DNA from: Pseudogracilibacillus auburnensis
GTDB lineage: Bacteria > Bacillota > Bacilli > Bacillales > Amphibacillaceae
Assembly (NCBI RefSeq): GCF_003201975.1
Contig: NZ_QJJQ01000005.1
Location: forward strand, 186,001 to 250,000
Direction of reading: 5' to 3'
Length of the DNA: 64,000 bases
Shown: positions 52,857 through 60,721 of the stretch, piece after piece
Layout: the number at the start of each line of letters is the position of its first letter
Position numbering within the stretch: position 1 is the first letter of the stretch
Position numbers and translations under genes: made by a program
Notes under the pieces: generated by a model
The model's input: the letters and a program-made list of their open reading frames with translations, nothing else
The model's database searches: none
What the model was told of the DNA's origin: nothing

Positions 52857-53012
52857 AATACCTAGCTTCTTTCTGAATGTAAAAAGGCATCAGGAAATAA
52901 CCTTATACTTTCAGAAAAACTAGGTATTTTTAAATTCATAATAGAAGGGGGTGAACTTCTAATATTTAAAAAAGTGTTTTTCTTTTGTATTTGTTATTTT
53001 ATTTTAAATATT
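52853..53012 (-). ncRNA. structured leader RNA with intrinsic terminator before the flavin reductase gene (leader B)
   Basis: On the minus strand: AGAAAAAC (rc of 52976-52983); hairpin UAGAAG-8 nt-CUUCUA (52961-52942); terminator hairpin with outer stem AAAUACCUAG/CUAGGUAUUU, middle stem CUGA/UCAG and inner stem GUAUAAGG/CCUUUUUAC; then seven T. The 5' arm again holds GUUUUUCU complementary to the upstream AGAAAAAC. The arrangement matches leader A, with sequence changes that keep pairing. Confidence 0.65.
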
Positions 53013-53018
53013 AAGAAT

Positions 53019-53047
53019 ATTATAATCCTTGATCATAAGTTTGTCAA
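53019..53047 (-). promoter_or_regulatory. consensus sigma-A promoter of the reductase-regulator unit
   Basis: TTGACA (53047-53042), a 17-bp spacer and TATAAT (53024-53019) on the minus strand: a perfect consensus. Such a strong promoter before a regulated catabolic unit implies control after initiation, through leader B. Confidence 0.85.
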
Positions 53048-53184
53048 ACGATTTTCACCATTTATATAACTCAACTTCCGCATAGTGAAATGAACAAGAA
53101 AGTCTTGGTAGAATTAAATGGACTGAAGATACAGTGGTCAAGTTGACTTTGGATGATTCATTTGCTCTTAAGTTTAAGCTGATA

Positions 53185-53340
53185 TCCGTCTGGGCTCGCT
53201 CTGTGCGGACGCTTTCCGCGGGCAACGCTTCAGCTACCTCAGAAGAAAATCACTTCTTCTGGGATCTTCAGCCGTTGCTTTTCCTCAGGAGTCGCCCGCA
53301 CTGCGCTCACCCAGACTCGTTTGGAGATATACTAGAAACA
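53185..53340 (+). repeat. GC-rich intergenic element 4
   Basis: Core blocks CGGACGCTTTCCGCGGG, TCAGCTACCTCAG and CTCAGGAGTCGCCC. The arms are GTCTGGG (53188-53194) with CCCAGAC (53310-53316), and GTGCGG (53203-53208) with CCGCAC (53296-53301). Confidence 0.8.
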
Positions 53341-53370
53341 TAAATTAGAGGGCCAAATCATATTTATCAT

Positions 53371-53500
53371 TCGGAGCAGTCCAAATCCATCAAGACGTCT
53401 GTGAGAGGAAGGCTTAGGCGAGATCACGTAGTCCGTTAGCACGAAGGGAGCTCAACAGCCGCCCACGGCAAGCGAAGGTATATTTGGACTGCGGACTTCC
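53371..53500 (-). repeat. GC-rich intergenic element 5
   Basis: Diverged core (CTGTGAGAGGAAGGC, GGAGCTCAACAGCCGCC). Perfect 10-bp arms CAGTCCAAAT (53377-53386) and ATTTGGACTG (53482-53491). Confidence 0.75.
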
Positions 53501-53687
53501 GGTAGACATCCTATCAGCCAAATTCAGTTTATTATACCGAGGTTGTCAAGGATATCATTCCAAGCAAACTGTTTGAACTTATTTTATTGGTGCGAAAGTT
53601 GAGATATAAGAATTAAATTAAAAAGAAAAAAAGAAGCTGGGAAATAACCAAAACGACCAAACCTAAAGACGAACAATGTATCACCTT

Positions 53688-53875
53688 AGCGGAGGAAATA
53701 TACGTAGACTCCTGCGGAAGGAAAGGCATCGGTGAGACCCCACAGTGCACTAGCACGAGGAGGCTCACCAGCCGCCGCGGTAAAGGAGACACTGTGAAAA
53801 CAAGCGATAGCGCAGGTTGAACAGATGTCGCTCTTATGCCCTGTGGTGAAAGCGTAGTATATTTCCAGAGCGGGT
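53688..53875 (-). repeat. GC-rich intergenic element 6
   Basis: Core ACTCCTGCGGAAGGAAAGGC, ATCGGTGAGACCCC, CGAGGAGGCTCACCAGCCGC in the orientation of elements 2 and 5. Perfect 10-bp arms GGAAATATAC (53694-53703) and GTATATTTCC (53857-53866). Confidence 0.85.
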
Positions 53876-53939
53876 TATATGCAGCTACCATTGTTCGGGT
53901 TTTTCTTTGGTGAAAACACTTTTGTCCCAGCCTCGTCTT

Positions 53940-55292
53940 CTAAAATATAATATGCGCAATCAACGCAATAATTGGTAAGGTGATTAATGTCCGTAAAATA
54001 AAAATAATAATTAAATCCTTCATATTGATCGGTAGCTTTGAACCTAACAACAATGCACCGACTTCTGACATATAAATTAACTGTGTAACCGAAAGACATG
54101 CAATGACAAAACGAGTCATTTCGCTTTCAATTCCACTACCTAAAATTGCTGGTAAAAACATATCAGCAAAACCAACAACGACTGTTTGCGCAGCTTCTGT
54201 CGCCTCTGGAATTTGCAGTAGATTTAGTAAAGGAATAAACGGCGCCCCAAGCCATGAGAATATCGGTGTATACTCCGCAATAATAGTAGCAACCGTACCA
54301 ATGGCCATTACGACTGGAATAACTTCAAACCACATGGTAAGAACATTCCGGCTCCCACCTTTTACAACAGGTAAAAAGCTTTCCATATTTTTTGCCCTCT
54401 CTGCTGCCTGATGTATTCCCCATTTAAATAAAGAGATATTTTTCGGAATAACTTCTTCTTCATGAGCTTCCGCTTTTTCATAAAATGTATTTGCTTTCCT
54501 TGATAAAGGAGGAATACGTGGCATAATTAACGCTGCAGCAAGTCCAGCAACGATAATCGTTCCATAATACGGTAAAAACATATGCTCTAAATTTAATTCC
54601 AATAAGATAACGATCGTAAAATCAATGGAAACGAGCGAGAATGTTGTACCGATCACAGCTGCTTCGCGTTTTGTATAATACCCTTCTTCATATTGCTTAT
54701 TCGTTAACATCACACCGATTGTTCCATCCCCTAACCAAGAGACGAGACTATCTATCGATGACCGACCTGGTAACGTAAAAACAGGCCGCATTACCTTTTT
54801 CATTATCGTACCGAAAAATTCTAATAAGCCAAAATCAAGTAATAGGGGTAACACATAGCCTGCAAAGAAAAAAATTGCCACCAAAGTCGTAAGCAATCCA
54901 AATAATATATTTCCCCCTGTGGCATCTGACCATATCCATTCAGGCCCTATATGAAATAGTGACATGACAACAAATATTGTCGCTAGCCCTCTCGTAAAAA
55001 GAGCGATTGGCCCAACATCAAATAATGAACGCAATGTATCGCTTCTTAAAATAACATACGGCTGTTGCCACTTCGTAAAAAGAGCAACAAAAAAAGAAAG
55101 ACCAATAATGATACCCGCTACTGTCGGCATAGCAGCTCCAAAAAATGTATCAATAAAATCAGCCCAAATAGCTACAACTAACGTAACTTCCCCATTCACC
55201 GAAATTGGAATCATTAATAGAAAAATTCCTAATAAGGAAGGAATAATAAACTTCAAATAATTTCCTATAGTATATGATTTTCCCTCTTGCAC
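53940..55292 (-). CDS. YjiH-family membrane protein with nucleoside-recognition (gate) domains
   Basis: About 450 residues and about ten helices. The protein resembles the YjiH family, with gate-type segments such as LPGRSSIDSLVSWLGDGTIGVML and VVVGFADMFLPAILGSGIESEM. The physiological substrate is unknown. I prefer GTG 55292, which is 9 nt behind AGGAG, to TTG 55301, which abuts it. It is isolated: three GC-rich elements lie downstream and the divergent copper/nos locus lies upstream. Confidence 0.8.
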   Translation of the reverse strand: MQEGKSYTIGNYLKFIIPSLLGIFLLMIPISVNGEVTLVVAIWADFIDTFFGAAMPTVAGIIIGLSFFVALFTKWQQPYVILRSDTLRSLFDVGPIALFTRGLATIFVVMSLFHIGPEWIWSDATGGNILFGLLTTLVAIFFFAGYVLPLLLDFGLLEFFGTIMKKVMRPVFTLPGRSSIDSLVSWLGDGTIGVMLTNKQYEEGYYTKREAAVIGTTFSLVSIDFTIVILLELNLEHMFLPYYGTIIVAGLAAALIMPRIPPLSRKANTFYEKAEAHEEEVIPKNISLFKWGIHQAAERAKNMESFLPVVKGGSRNVLTMWFEVIPVVMAIGTVATIIAEYTPIFSWLGAPFIPLLNLLQIPEATEAAQTVVVGFADMFLPAILGSGIESEMTRFVIACLSVTQLIYMSEVGALLLGSKLPINMKDLIIIFILRTLITLPIIALIAHIIF

Positions 55293-55460
55293 TTCTTTCA
55301 ACTCCTAAAACCTTTACATATATATACAATTAAATTAATAATTATTCAATGGTAACAATAAAAATTGTACCATGTCTTTATACAATTTTCAAATCTAATT
55401 TTCTCCAATTACTATTTGATCTATCAAATGAATCTGTGCAAACACAAGATTTCCAATTGC

Positions 55461-55482
55461 TGTCACATACTTGTCACATACT
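55461..55482 (+). promoter_or_regulatory. abutting 11-bp direct repeats upstream of the DeoR-NosL-like gene
   Basis: TGTCACATACT occurs twice without a gap (55461-55471 and 55472-55482), i.e. one DNA turn apart on one face. It is about 95 bp upstream of the regulator start. This looks like a binding-site pair; the protein is unknown. Confidence 0.45.
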
Positions 55483-55576
55483 GTTCATTGAAACGTTGAG
55501 ATTTTTTTGTTAGCCTATGTTAAAATGTGATTTAAGTTGTTGTTTTCGAACAATTTGAGTGAGGAGGGACTTGTAT

Positions 55577-56152
55577 ATGTTACCGGTAGAACGTTTAAAC
55601 CGTATTAAAGAGCTAATTCAAGAAAAGAAAAATATAAAAATAGCGGAATTAAGTAGTGAGCTAAATGTGTCTGAAATGACCATTCATCGCGATTTGAAAC
55701 CCCTCGTTGAGGAGGGACTTATCGTTAAAACGTTTGGTGGAATCTCATTAGCCGAATCCAAACCAATGGAACCAAATGATACATGTATTTACTGTAGTCG
55801 AACGATCAACGAAAAAATGGCTTATCGACTTATCTTACCAAATAATAAAATCGAAATCGCTTGTTGTGCACACTGTGGATTATTGAGACACCAACAACTT
55901 GGAGATGAAGTGATCCAAGCAATTTGTTATGACTTTTTTAGACAAACAACTATTAGTGCCCAACTAGCGTCTTTTGTGATGGATACTACAATTGATATGG
56001 GTTGTTGTCAACCACAAGTCCTTTCCTTTGAATGGCAAGACCATGCACAAAAATTTGTAAAAGGATTTGGTGGCAATGTCTATCCATTCGACGAAGCAAT
56101 GGAAACTGTTTTTAATAAAATGACGGGCAAAAATGGTTGCTGTCACAAATAG
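55577..56152 (+). CDS. DeoR-type HTH fused to NosL-like cysteine-rich domain, probable copper-responsive regulator
   Basis: About 191 residues. Residues 1-60 are a DeoR-type winged HTH (RLNRIKELIQEKKNIKIAEL, then SEMTIHRDLKPLVEEG). Residues ~68-180 follow the layout of NosL: CxxC (C70/C73), then CCxxC (C96, C97, C100), C117, CC (C143/C144) in DMGCCQPQVLSFEW, and GFGGNVYPFDEAM, which parallels the yGG-v-fdeA end of NosL. A CC pair (188/189) closes the protein. There is no signal peptide, so it is cytoplasmic. It heads the rightward operon with sco and the YtkA-like gene. Copper sensing is inference. Confidence 0.8.
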   Translation: MLPVERLNRIKELIQEKKNIKIAELSSELNVSEMTIHRDLKPLVEEGLIVKTFGGISLAESKPMEPNDTCIYCSRTINEKMAYRLILPNNKIEIACCAHCGLLRHQQLGDEVIQAICYDFFRQTTISAQLASFVMDTTIDMGCCQPQVLSFEWQDHAQKFVKGFGGNVYPFDEAMETVFNKMTGKNGCCHK

Positions 56153-56167
56153 ACAAGGAGGGAGTAA

Positions 56168-56761
56168 ATGAGGAAGTGGCATATTTGGATTGGAATGATA
56201 GGGGTTTTATTCATCCTTACTGCCTGCAATGATTTACCAATTGAGACAGATATGTCAGAAAAAATTGCTGATTTTTCATTCACGACCCAAGATAATGAAA
56301 CTCTTAGTCTAGAAGATTTACATGGTGAATGGTGGATTGCCGATTTTATTTTCACGAACTGTGAAACGGTATGTTTGCCGATGACACACAATATGGCTCA
56401 ACTACAAAAGGAACTTGAAAAGAATGATTTGTCCATCGAGTTTGTTTCATTTAGTGTAGACCCAGATTTTGATACTCCCGAAATTTTAAAAGAGTACGGA
56501 GAACAGTATGAAGCAAATTTTGATACGTGGAGTTTTTTAACAGGATATGACGTTAAAACAGTGAAAGAATTGTCCATAAAATCATTTCGTGCCTTATTAA
56601 AAGAGCCAGAATACGGATCAGATCAAGTTACTCACGATATTCGTTTCTTTTTAGTTAGTCCTGAAGGTGAAGTAGTCAAAGGGTATGACGGAACAAAAAG
56701 TGAAAATATCGATAAAGTTATAGAGGATCTTAAAAAACTTCAAGATAATGATTTACTATAG
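56168..56761 (+). CDS. SCO1/SenC-family copper chaperone lipoprotein
   Basis: A 197-residue lipoprotein (LTAC, Cys20) with a thioredoxin-like fold. The copper ligands are C65 and C69 (CxxxC in FTNCETVCLPM) and H156 (VTHDIRF). Sco proteins deliver copper to CuA sites of cytochrome oxidase and, in some organisms, N2O reductase. It lies 15 bp behind the DeoR-NosL-like gene with GGAGGGAG upstream. In this context delivery to a nos-type CuA site is likely. Confidence 0.93.
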   Translation: MRKWHIWIGMIGVLFILTACNDLPIETDMSEKIADFSFTTQDNETLSLEDLHGEWWIADFIFTNCETVCLPMTHNMAQLQKELEKNDLSIEFVSFSVDPDFDTPEILKEYGEQYEANFDTWSFLTGYDVKTVKELSIKSFRALLKEPEYGSDQVTHDIRFFLVSPEGEVVKGYDGTKSENIDKVIEDLKKLQDNDLL

Positions 56762-56818
56762 GAATTTTTATTAAGATAATGTGCTAAGTATAGTCAACAT
56801 ATCATTTACGCTATATTA

Positions 56819-57080
56819 TATGGCGGGTCTTATACGAGATGTGGCGCATATTCACGGTTATATGGCGATTCTTACGCGATATATGGCGAATGTTCGAGGT
56901 TATATGGCGATTCTTACGTGATAGATGGCGCATATTCGAGATTATATGGCGATTCTTACGCGATATATGGCGAATGTTCACCTTTATATGGCGATTCTTG
57001 CGTGATAGATGGCGAATGTTCACCTTTATATGGCGGATCTTACACGAGATGTGGCGAATGTTCATGTTTATATGGCGGAA
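56819..57080. repeat. 42-bp minisatellite, six full copies plus part of a seventh
   Basis: Units begin at 56819, 56861, 56903, 56945, 56987, 57029 and 57071, exactly 42 bp apart. Each is two ~21-bp halves, TATGGCGATTCTTACGCGAT and ATATGGCGAATGTTC-n5. Because 42 is a multiple of 3, frames stay open on both strands: a minus-strand frame of 130 codons encodes a 14-residue repeat with RHISRKNRHI. I regard these as non-coding. Confidence 0.95.
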
Positions 57081-57099
57081 AAGATAGAGGGTGTTCCAT

Positions 57100-57420
57100 A
57101 TTAAAAAAGTAATACTTTTTATGATTGTTGGTTTTGTCTTTTTATGTTTGATCAGTTTAATCATTCCAAAAGAAACCACGCCACCGAACGATGCGCGGGT
57201 CATTTTGGAGCATACGTCTGAAACATATATTGCACCTTCTTGCTTTGAACAAGCGGATGCTACAAACTTTTTGCAAGAAGGTAAGTTGGAAGAAGCGGAA
57301 GAGTTGAGTTATCAAGCTCATGATGATTGTACGAAAAAAGCTTTTCAAAGTGAAAAAGACTCTTTATTTATGAGTACACTTAAAAGCATTGGGTTGATCA
57401 AGACAAAGTGGGATGAATGA
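57100..57420 (+). CDS. small exported protein of the sco-ytkA operon, unknown function
   Basis: About 106 residues: one N-terminal membrane anchor (KKVILFMIVGFVFLCLISLI), then a short extracytoplasmic region with two cysteines (SCFEQ and HDDC) about 29 residues apart. The start is unusual: an ATT at 57100, giving (M)KKVILF, is 6 nt behind AGAGGGTG, whereas GTG 57091 has no spaced ribosome site and ATG 57121 would cut the signal anchor. I do not recognise the family. It is read between sco and the YtkA-like gene, so a role near copper delivery is possible. Confidence 0.6.
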   Translation: MKKVILFMIVGFVFLCLISLIIPKETTPPNDARVILEHTSETYIAPSCFEQADATNFLQEGKLEEAEELSYQAHDDCTKKAFQSEKDSLFMSTLKSIGLIKTKWDE

Positions 57421-57495
57421 ATTCAGAAATGATTTTCCACCCTTTTGATTATAAATTGGTAGAGAAGTTTTACACTATACAGGAGGATGATTGTT

Positions 57496-58236
57496 TTGCG
57501 TAAAGGATTGTTTATGTTATTACTTGTATTTATTACGGCATTATTAGTTGCTTGCGGAGATGAAAAAGGTGACAGTGTGGATGAATTAGTTTCTCTAGAT
57601 GTTGAATTTATTGTACCAGAAACAGCGGATGTTGGAGAAACGGTTGAATTAAAAGCGCTTGTTACATATGGTGATGAACCTGTAACAGATGCAGATGAGG
57701 TTCAATTTGAAGTGTGGGAAACAGGAAAACAAGATGAAAGTGATAAGATAGAAGCAGAAAACCATGAGGACGGAACATACACAATAGATTATACATTTGA
57801 ACACGATGGTGTATTTGAAATGTATGCACATACTACGGCACATGACTTACACACCATGCCTAAAAAAGAATTAACTGTTGGCGAGGGTGGAAATAATGAT
57901 CATGAGGATCATGACCATGGAGACCACGGGCACGGTTTCCATACTGAAGGCTTTGATTTACATTTCATGGAACCGGAAAATGTAACAGCGGGAGAAGAAA
58001 CAGAGTTGATGACACATATTACGATGGATGAAGATGGGTTAAAAGATGCAAATGTGCGTTATGAAATTTGGCAAGATAAAGATAACACGGATTGGGTAGA
58101 TGCTGAAGAGAATAATGCTGGTGAATATGTTGCTAACTATTCCTTTGAAGAAACGGGGACATATCACATTCAAATCCATGTAGAAGATGACGAAGATCTA
58201 CATGAACATGCTGAATATGAAGTAGAAGTACAATAA
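57496..58236 (+). CDS. lipoprotein with two YtkA/FixH-like domains and a His-rich linker
   Basis: About 246 residues. The lipobox is LVAC. Two copies of a YtkA-like beta-sandwich follow (residues ~30-120, with DVEFIVPETADVGETVELKA; and ~145-243, with DLHFMEPENVTAGEETELMT). They are joined by a linker dense in histidine and aspartate (NDHEDHDHGDHGHGFHTEGF) that should bind metal. YtkA-type proteins occur next to copper and nos genes. The start is TTG 57496, 9 nt behind AGGAGG; ATG 57487 overlaps that site. Its stop precedes a clear terminator. Confidence 0.85.
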   Translation: MRKGLFMLLLVFITALLVACGDEKGDSVDELVSLDVEFIVPETADVGETVELKALVTYGDEPVTDADEVQFEVWETGKQDESDKIEAENHEDGTYTIDYTFEHDGVFEMYAHTTAHDLHTMPKKELTVGEGGNNDHEDHDHGDHGHGFHTEGFDLHFMEPENVTAGEETELMTHITMDEDGLKDANVRYEIWQDKDNTDWVDAEENNAGEYVANYSFEETGTYHIQIHVEDDEDLHEHAEYEVEVQ

Positions 58237-58248
58237 AATACATGATTT

Positions 58249-58278
58249 AAGCGACAGCATTTCGTCTGTCGCTTTTTT
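58249..58278 (+). terminator. intrinsic terminator ending the regulator-sco-ytkA operon
   Basis: AAGCGACAG and CTGTCGCTT form a 9-bp stem with a 7-nt loop and a T-run, 12 bp after the stop codon. It separates this operon from nosDLYF. Confidence 0.92.
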
Positions 58279-58650
58279 GATTTCCTTTTATGCCTTTCGA
58301 TATGCTCTTCGTTCTGCATACTCTGAACAAAGTAAACAAAACTTCACTTGTCTTCCCGAAGGTAGTATGTAGCGCTGAAACTCTTTCGACTTACGCTTGC
58401 ACATATAACATTTTGGTTTTAAGAAAATCATCTTGTTTCCCCCATTTAATCTCTTTTATCGGCCTTTTTGAACACGCACTTATCCATTAATCCCTTTTAC
58501 CTACTCACTGAATTATATACAGTCTATAATACCCGATTTACTCTTGCAATTTTTTCTAGATTTATAAGGATAATCATGTATTTGGATCTATTTTGTATTA
58601 TTTTGTTAAACCAAAACAAAGTTCACCAGAACGACACAGAATGTTACGAA

Positions 58651-58683
58651 TTATGACGTTGTTATAGCCCTAACGAGTCATAA
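58651..58683 (+). promoter_or_regulatory. extended dyad upstream of nosD, candidate operator
   Basis: TTATGACGTT (58651-58660), 11 bp, AAC, two bases, GTCATAA (58677-58683): ten paired positions. It lies 70 bp before the nosD start. It is not an FNR or cre consensus. The rest of 58279-58650 shows nothing further. Confidence 0.4.
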
Positions 58684-58752
58684 GGAAAGTGTTTTTCTAT
58701 GCTAGGCTAAAAAGTGTAAGGTAGTAATTCGTTCGAGAAGGGGGGCATTTTC

Positions 58753-60051
58753 ATGAAAAGGATTATTACTTCATTATTATTCAGTGTATTACTTTTCATT
58801 AGTATTCCAACCCATACGCTAGCTGAGAAGTCTATCCAGCAACAAATCGATGAAGCAACTATTGGAGATACCATTATCTTAACAGATGGGCAATATGAAG
58901 AAAATATTGTCATCGATAAAGCGATCAAGCTGATTGGAAATGATGGTGTCACCTTCATTCAACAGACTTCAGAGCCGATGATTTCAGTTCAGGCAAATGA
59001 TGTAGTGATAGAACGGATAAAGATCCATAACAAAACAGATTATGAAGATTCAGCAGCTATATTATTGAACGGAAATAACAATGTGTTAAAAAATCTTGAA
59101 ATAACGACGAATGGGTACGGAATCAAATTAGATCAAGCGGATAACAATGAATTGTCACACATTACAATTACAGGAAACGAGGATACTCCACTTAGTAAAC
59201 GTCAACATGGAATTGACTTATGGAAATCACATCATAATGAAATTCATCACACATATATCAAGCATGTAAAAGACGCTATTTATATCGAACATAGTAATGA
59301 AACAAGTGTACATCATAATGATGCTTCACATTCTCGGTATGGGTATCATCTTATGTTTACGAAAAATACAACAATTGAACATAATGAATCTTATGAAAAT
59401 GTCAGTGGCATGATGATTATGGGGACAAATGGCACAAATGCAAATCATAATTCATTGAAACACAACCAAAAAAATGTTCAATCATTAGGTTTATTGTTAT
59501 TTGATGTTGAAGATGCAACTATAACAAATAACGACATATCGAATAATCGGGTTGGCATTTTTGTTGAATCGGCAAGTCATAATGACATATCAATGAATAA
59601 TGTACAGAGTAATTATATTGGTTTGCAATTTAAAGGAGCAAAAAGTAATGTAATTCACCATAATTCTTTTACTGCGAATGTTGTCCAAGGTCAAGCAGAA
59701 GATAGTTCAAATAATATAACAAATGAAAACTATTGGGGAGATCATTTCGGATTTGATTTAACTGGCGATAATGTTAGTGATCTAACATATGAAGTACATC
59801 CATTTTACTTGATTGTTACGAATGAGTACCCACCTTTTCAATTATTATTTCAGTCACCTGGAATGATATTTCTCGAGCAATTATTACATACACCAATTGA
59901 AGAGCGATTGATTGATCAATCACCATTACTTAAAAGTCCGTTACATAATGAGATTTCACATACTGATCATCAAATGCTCCTGTTTCTATTTAGTTTTTCT
60001 TTATTTTTTATTAGTTTAATCATTATTTTTATGGGGGTAAAAAAGCGATGA
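58753..60051 (+). CDS. nosD: NosD, copper-processing periplasmic-type beta-helix protein
   Basis: 432 residues: signal peptide, a right-handed parallel beta-helix built of CASH/NosD repeats (e.g. NNELSHITITGNEDTPLSKR; HGIDLWKSHHNEIHHTYIKH), then a C-terminal membrane anchor (LLFLFSFSLFFISLIIIFMG) and KKR. NosD works with the NosFY ABC transporter in assembling the copper-sulfur CuZ site of N2O reductase. The C-terminal anchor suits a Gram-positive cell without periplasm. GAAGGGGGG precedes the ATG; the stop overlaps nosL by 4 bp. Confidence 0.93.
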   Translation: MKRIITSLLFSVLLFISIPTHTLAEKSIQQQIDEATIGDTIILTDGQYEENIVIDKAIKLIGNDGVTFIQQTSEPMISVQANDVVIERIKIHNKTDYEDSAAILLNGNNNVLKNLEITTNGYGIKLDQADNNELSHITITGNEDTPLSKRQHGIDLWKSHHNEIHHTYIKHVKDAIYIEHSNETSVHHNDASHSRYGYHLMFTKNTTIEHNESYENVSGMMIMGTNGTNANHNSLKHNQKNVQSLGLLLFDVEDATITNNDISNNRVGIFVESASHNDISMNNVQSNYIGLQFKGAKSNVIHHNSFTANVVQGQAEDSSNNITNENYWGDHFGFDLTGDNVSDLTYEVHPFYLIVTNEYPPFQLLFQSPGMIFLEQLLHTPIEERLIDQSPLLKSPLHNEISHTDHQMLLFLFSFSLFFISLIIIFMGVKKR

Positions 60052-60701
60052 AGAAATTTAATTTATTAGTAGTTGTTTTTGCTGCATTAACTTTATTATT
60101 AGCTGCTTGTGGTGGGGATGATAAACCAACAAATGATACAACAGATGAAAGCGATGACGTACAAACAGAGGATGCAGCGGAAACAGAAGTACTAGCATAT
60201 GAGCCAAAAGACGTTGATGAAGAGACAGATGTTTGTGAAGTATGTGGCATGGCAATCTTGGATAATGAGCATGCAACACAAATTGTCTTACAAAATGAAA
60301 GGTCATTAATGTTTGATGACTTAGGTTGTTTATATGAATGGAAGGCAGAGAACGGTGAAGATGATATTGGAGCAGAATTTGTACGTGATTTCCATACAAA
60401 AAACTGGATTCAAGTAAAGAATGCAACCTTCGTCTATGATGAAGACATTGCTACTCCAATGGCATATGGCGTTATTTCGTTTGAAAATCTAGAGGATGCT
60501 GAAACTTATATTGAAGAAGAAGGAAAAGGCGAAATTTTAGATGCAGCTGCCTTAGCAAATCATGAATGGAAAATGAACGAAGATATGATGGATCACGATC
60601 ATCACGATCATGGAGATCATGGAGATCACGATCACGACCATGGAGACCATGACCACGATGAAGATGATGACCATGGACATGATGACCACGAAGAAGAATA
60701 A
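60048..60701 (+). CDS. nosL: NosL, copper-binding lipoprotein with His/Asp-rich tail
   Basis: A 217-residue lipoprotein (LLAAC, Cys21). The NosL domain has the Cu(I)-binding C63-x2-C66-x-M68 (DVCEVCGMAI), then HATQIVLQNERSLMFDDLGC and the TPMAYGVISF segment. NosL donates copper for N2O reductase maturation. The last ~38 residues are almost only H, D, E and G, an unusually long metal-binding tail. It overlaps nosD by 4 bp. Confidence 0.93.
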   Translation: MKKFNLLVVVFAALTLLLAACGGDDKPTNDTTDESDDVQTEDAAETEVLAYEPKDVDEETDVCEVCGMAILDNEHATQIVLQNERSLMFDDLGCLYEWKAENGEDDIGAEFVRDFHTKNWIQVKNATFVYDEDIATPMAYGVISFENLEDAETYIEEEGKGEILDAAALANHEWKMNEDMMDHDHHDHGDHGDHDHDHGDHDHDEDDDHGHDDHEEE

Positions 60702-60721
60702 TATAAAGGGACTGATGGACG

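Noticed and set aside
52603-52890. Long N-terminal extension of the flavin reductase
   Set aside because: It runs through the dispersed repeat and part of the leader; the family length and a good ribosome site put the start at TTG 52602.
53613-53891. Minus-strand 92-codon frame in the repeat-rich gap
   Set aside because: It is read through GC-rich element 6 and flanking AT-rich DNA; there is no ribosome site or family resemblance.
56811-57203. Minus-strand frame of 130 codons encoding a regular 14-residue repeat (RHISRKNRHI)
   Set aside because: The frame is kept open by the 42-bp period of the minisatellite; plus-strand frames are open for the same reason, it has no convincing ribosome site, and it lies antisense inside the copper operon.
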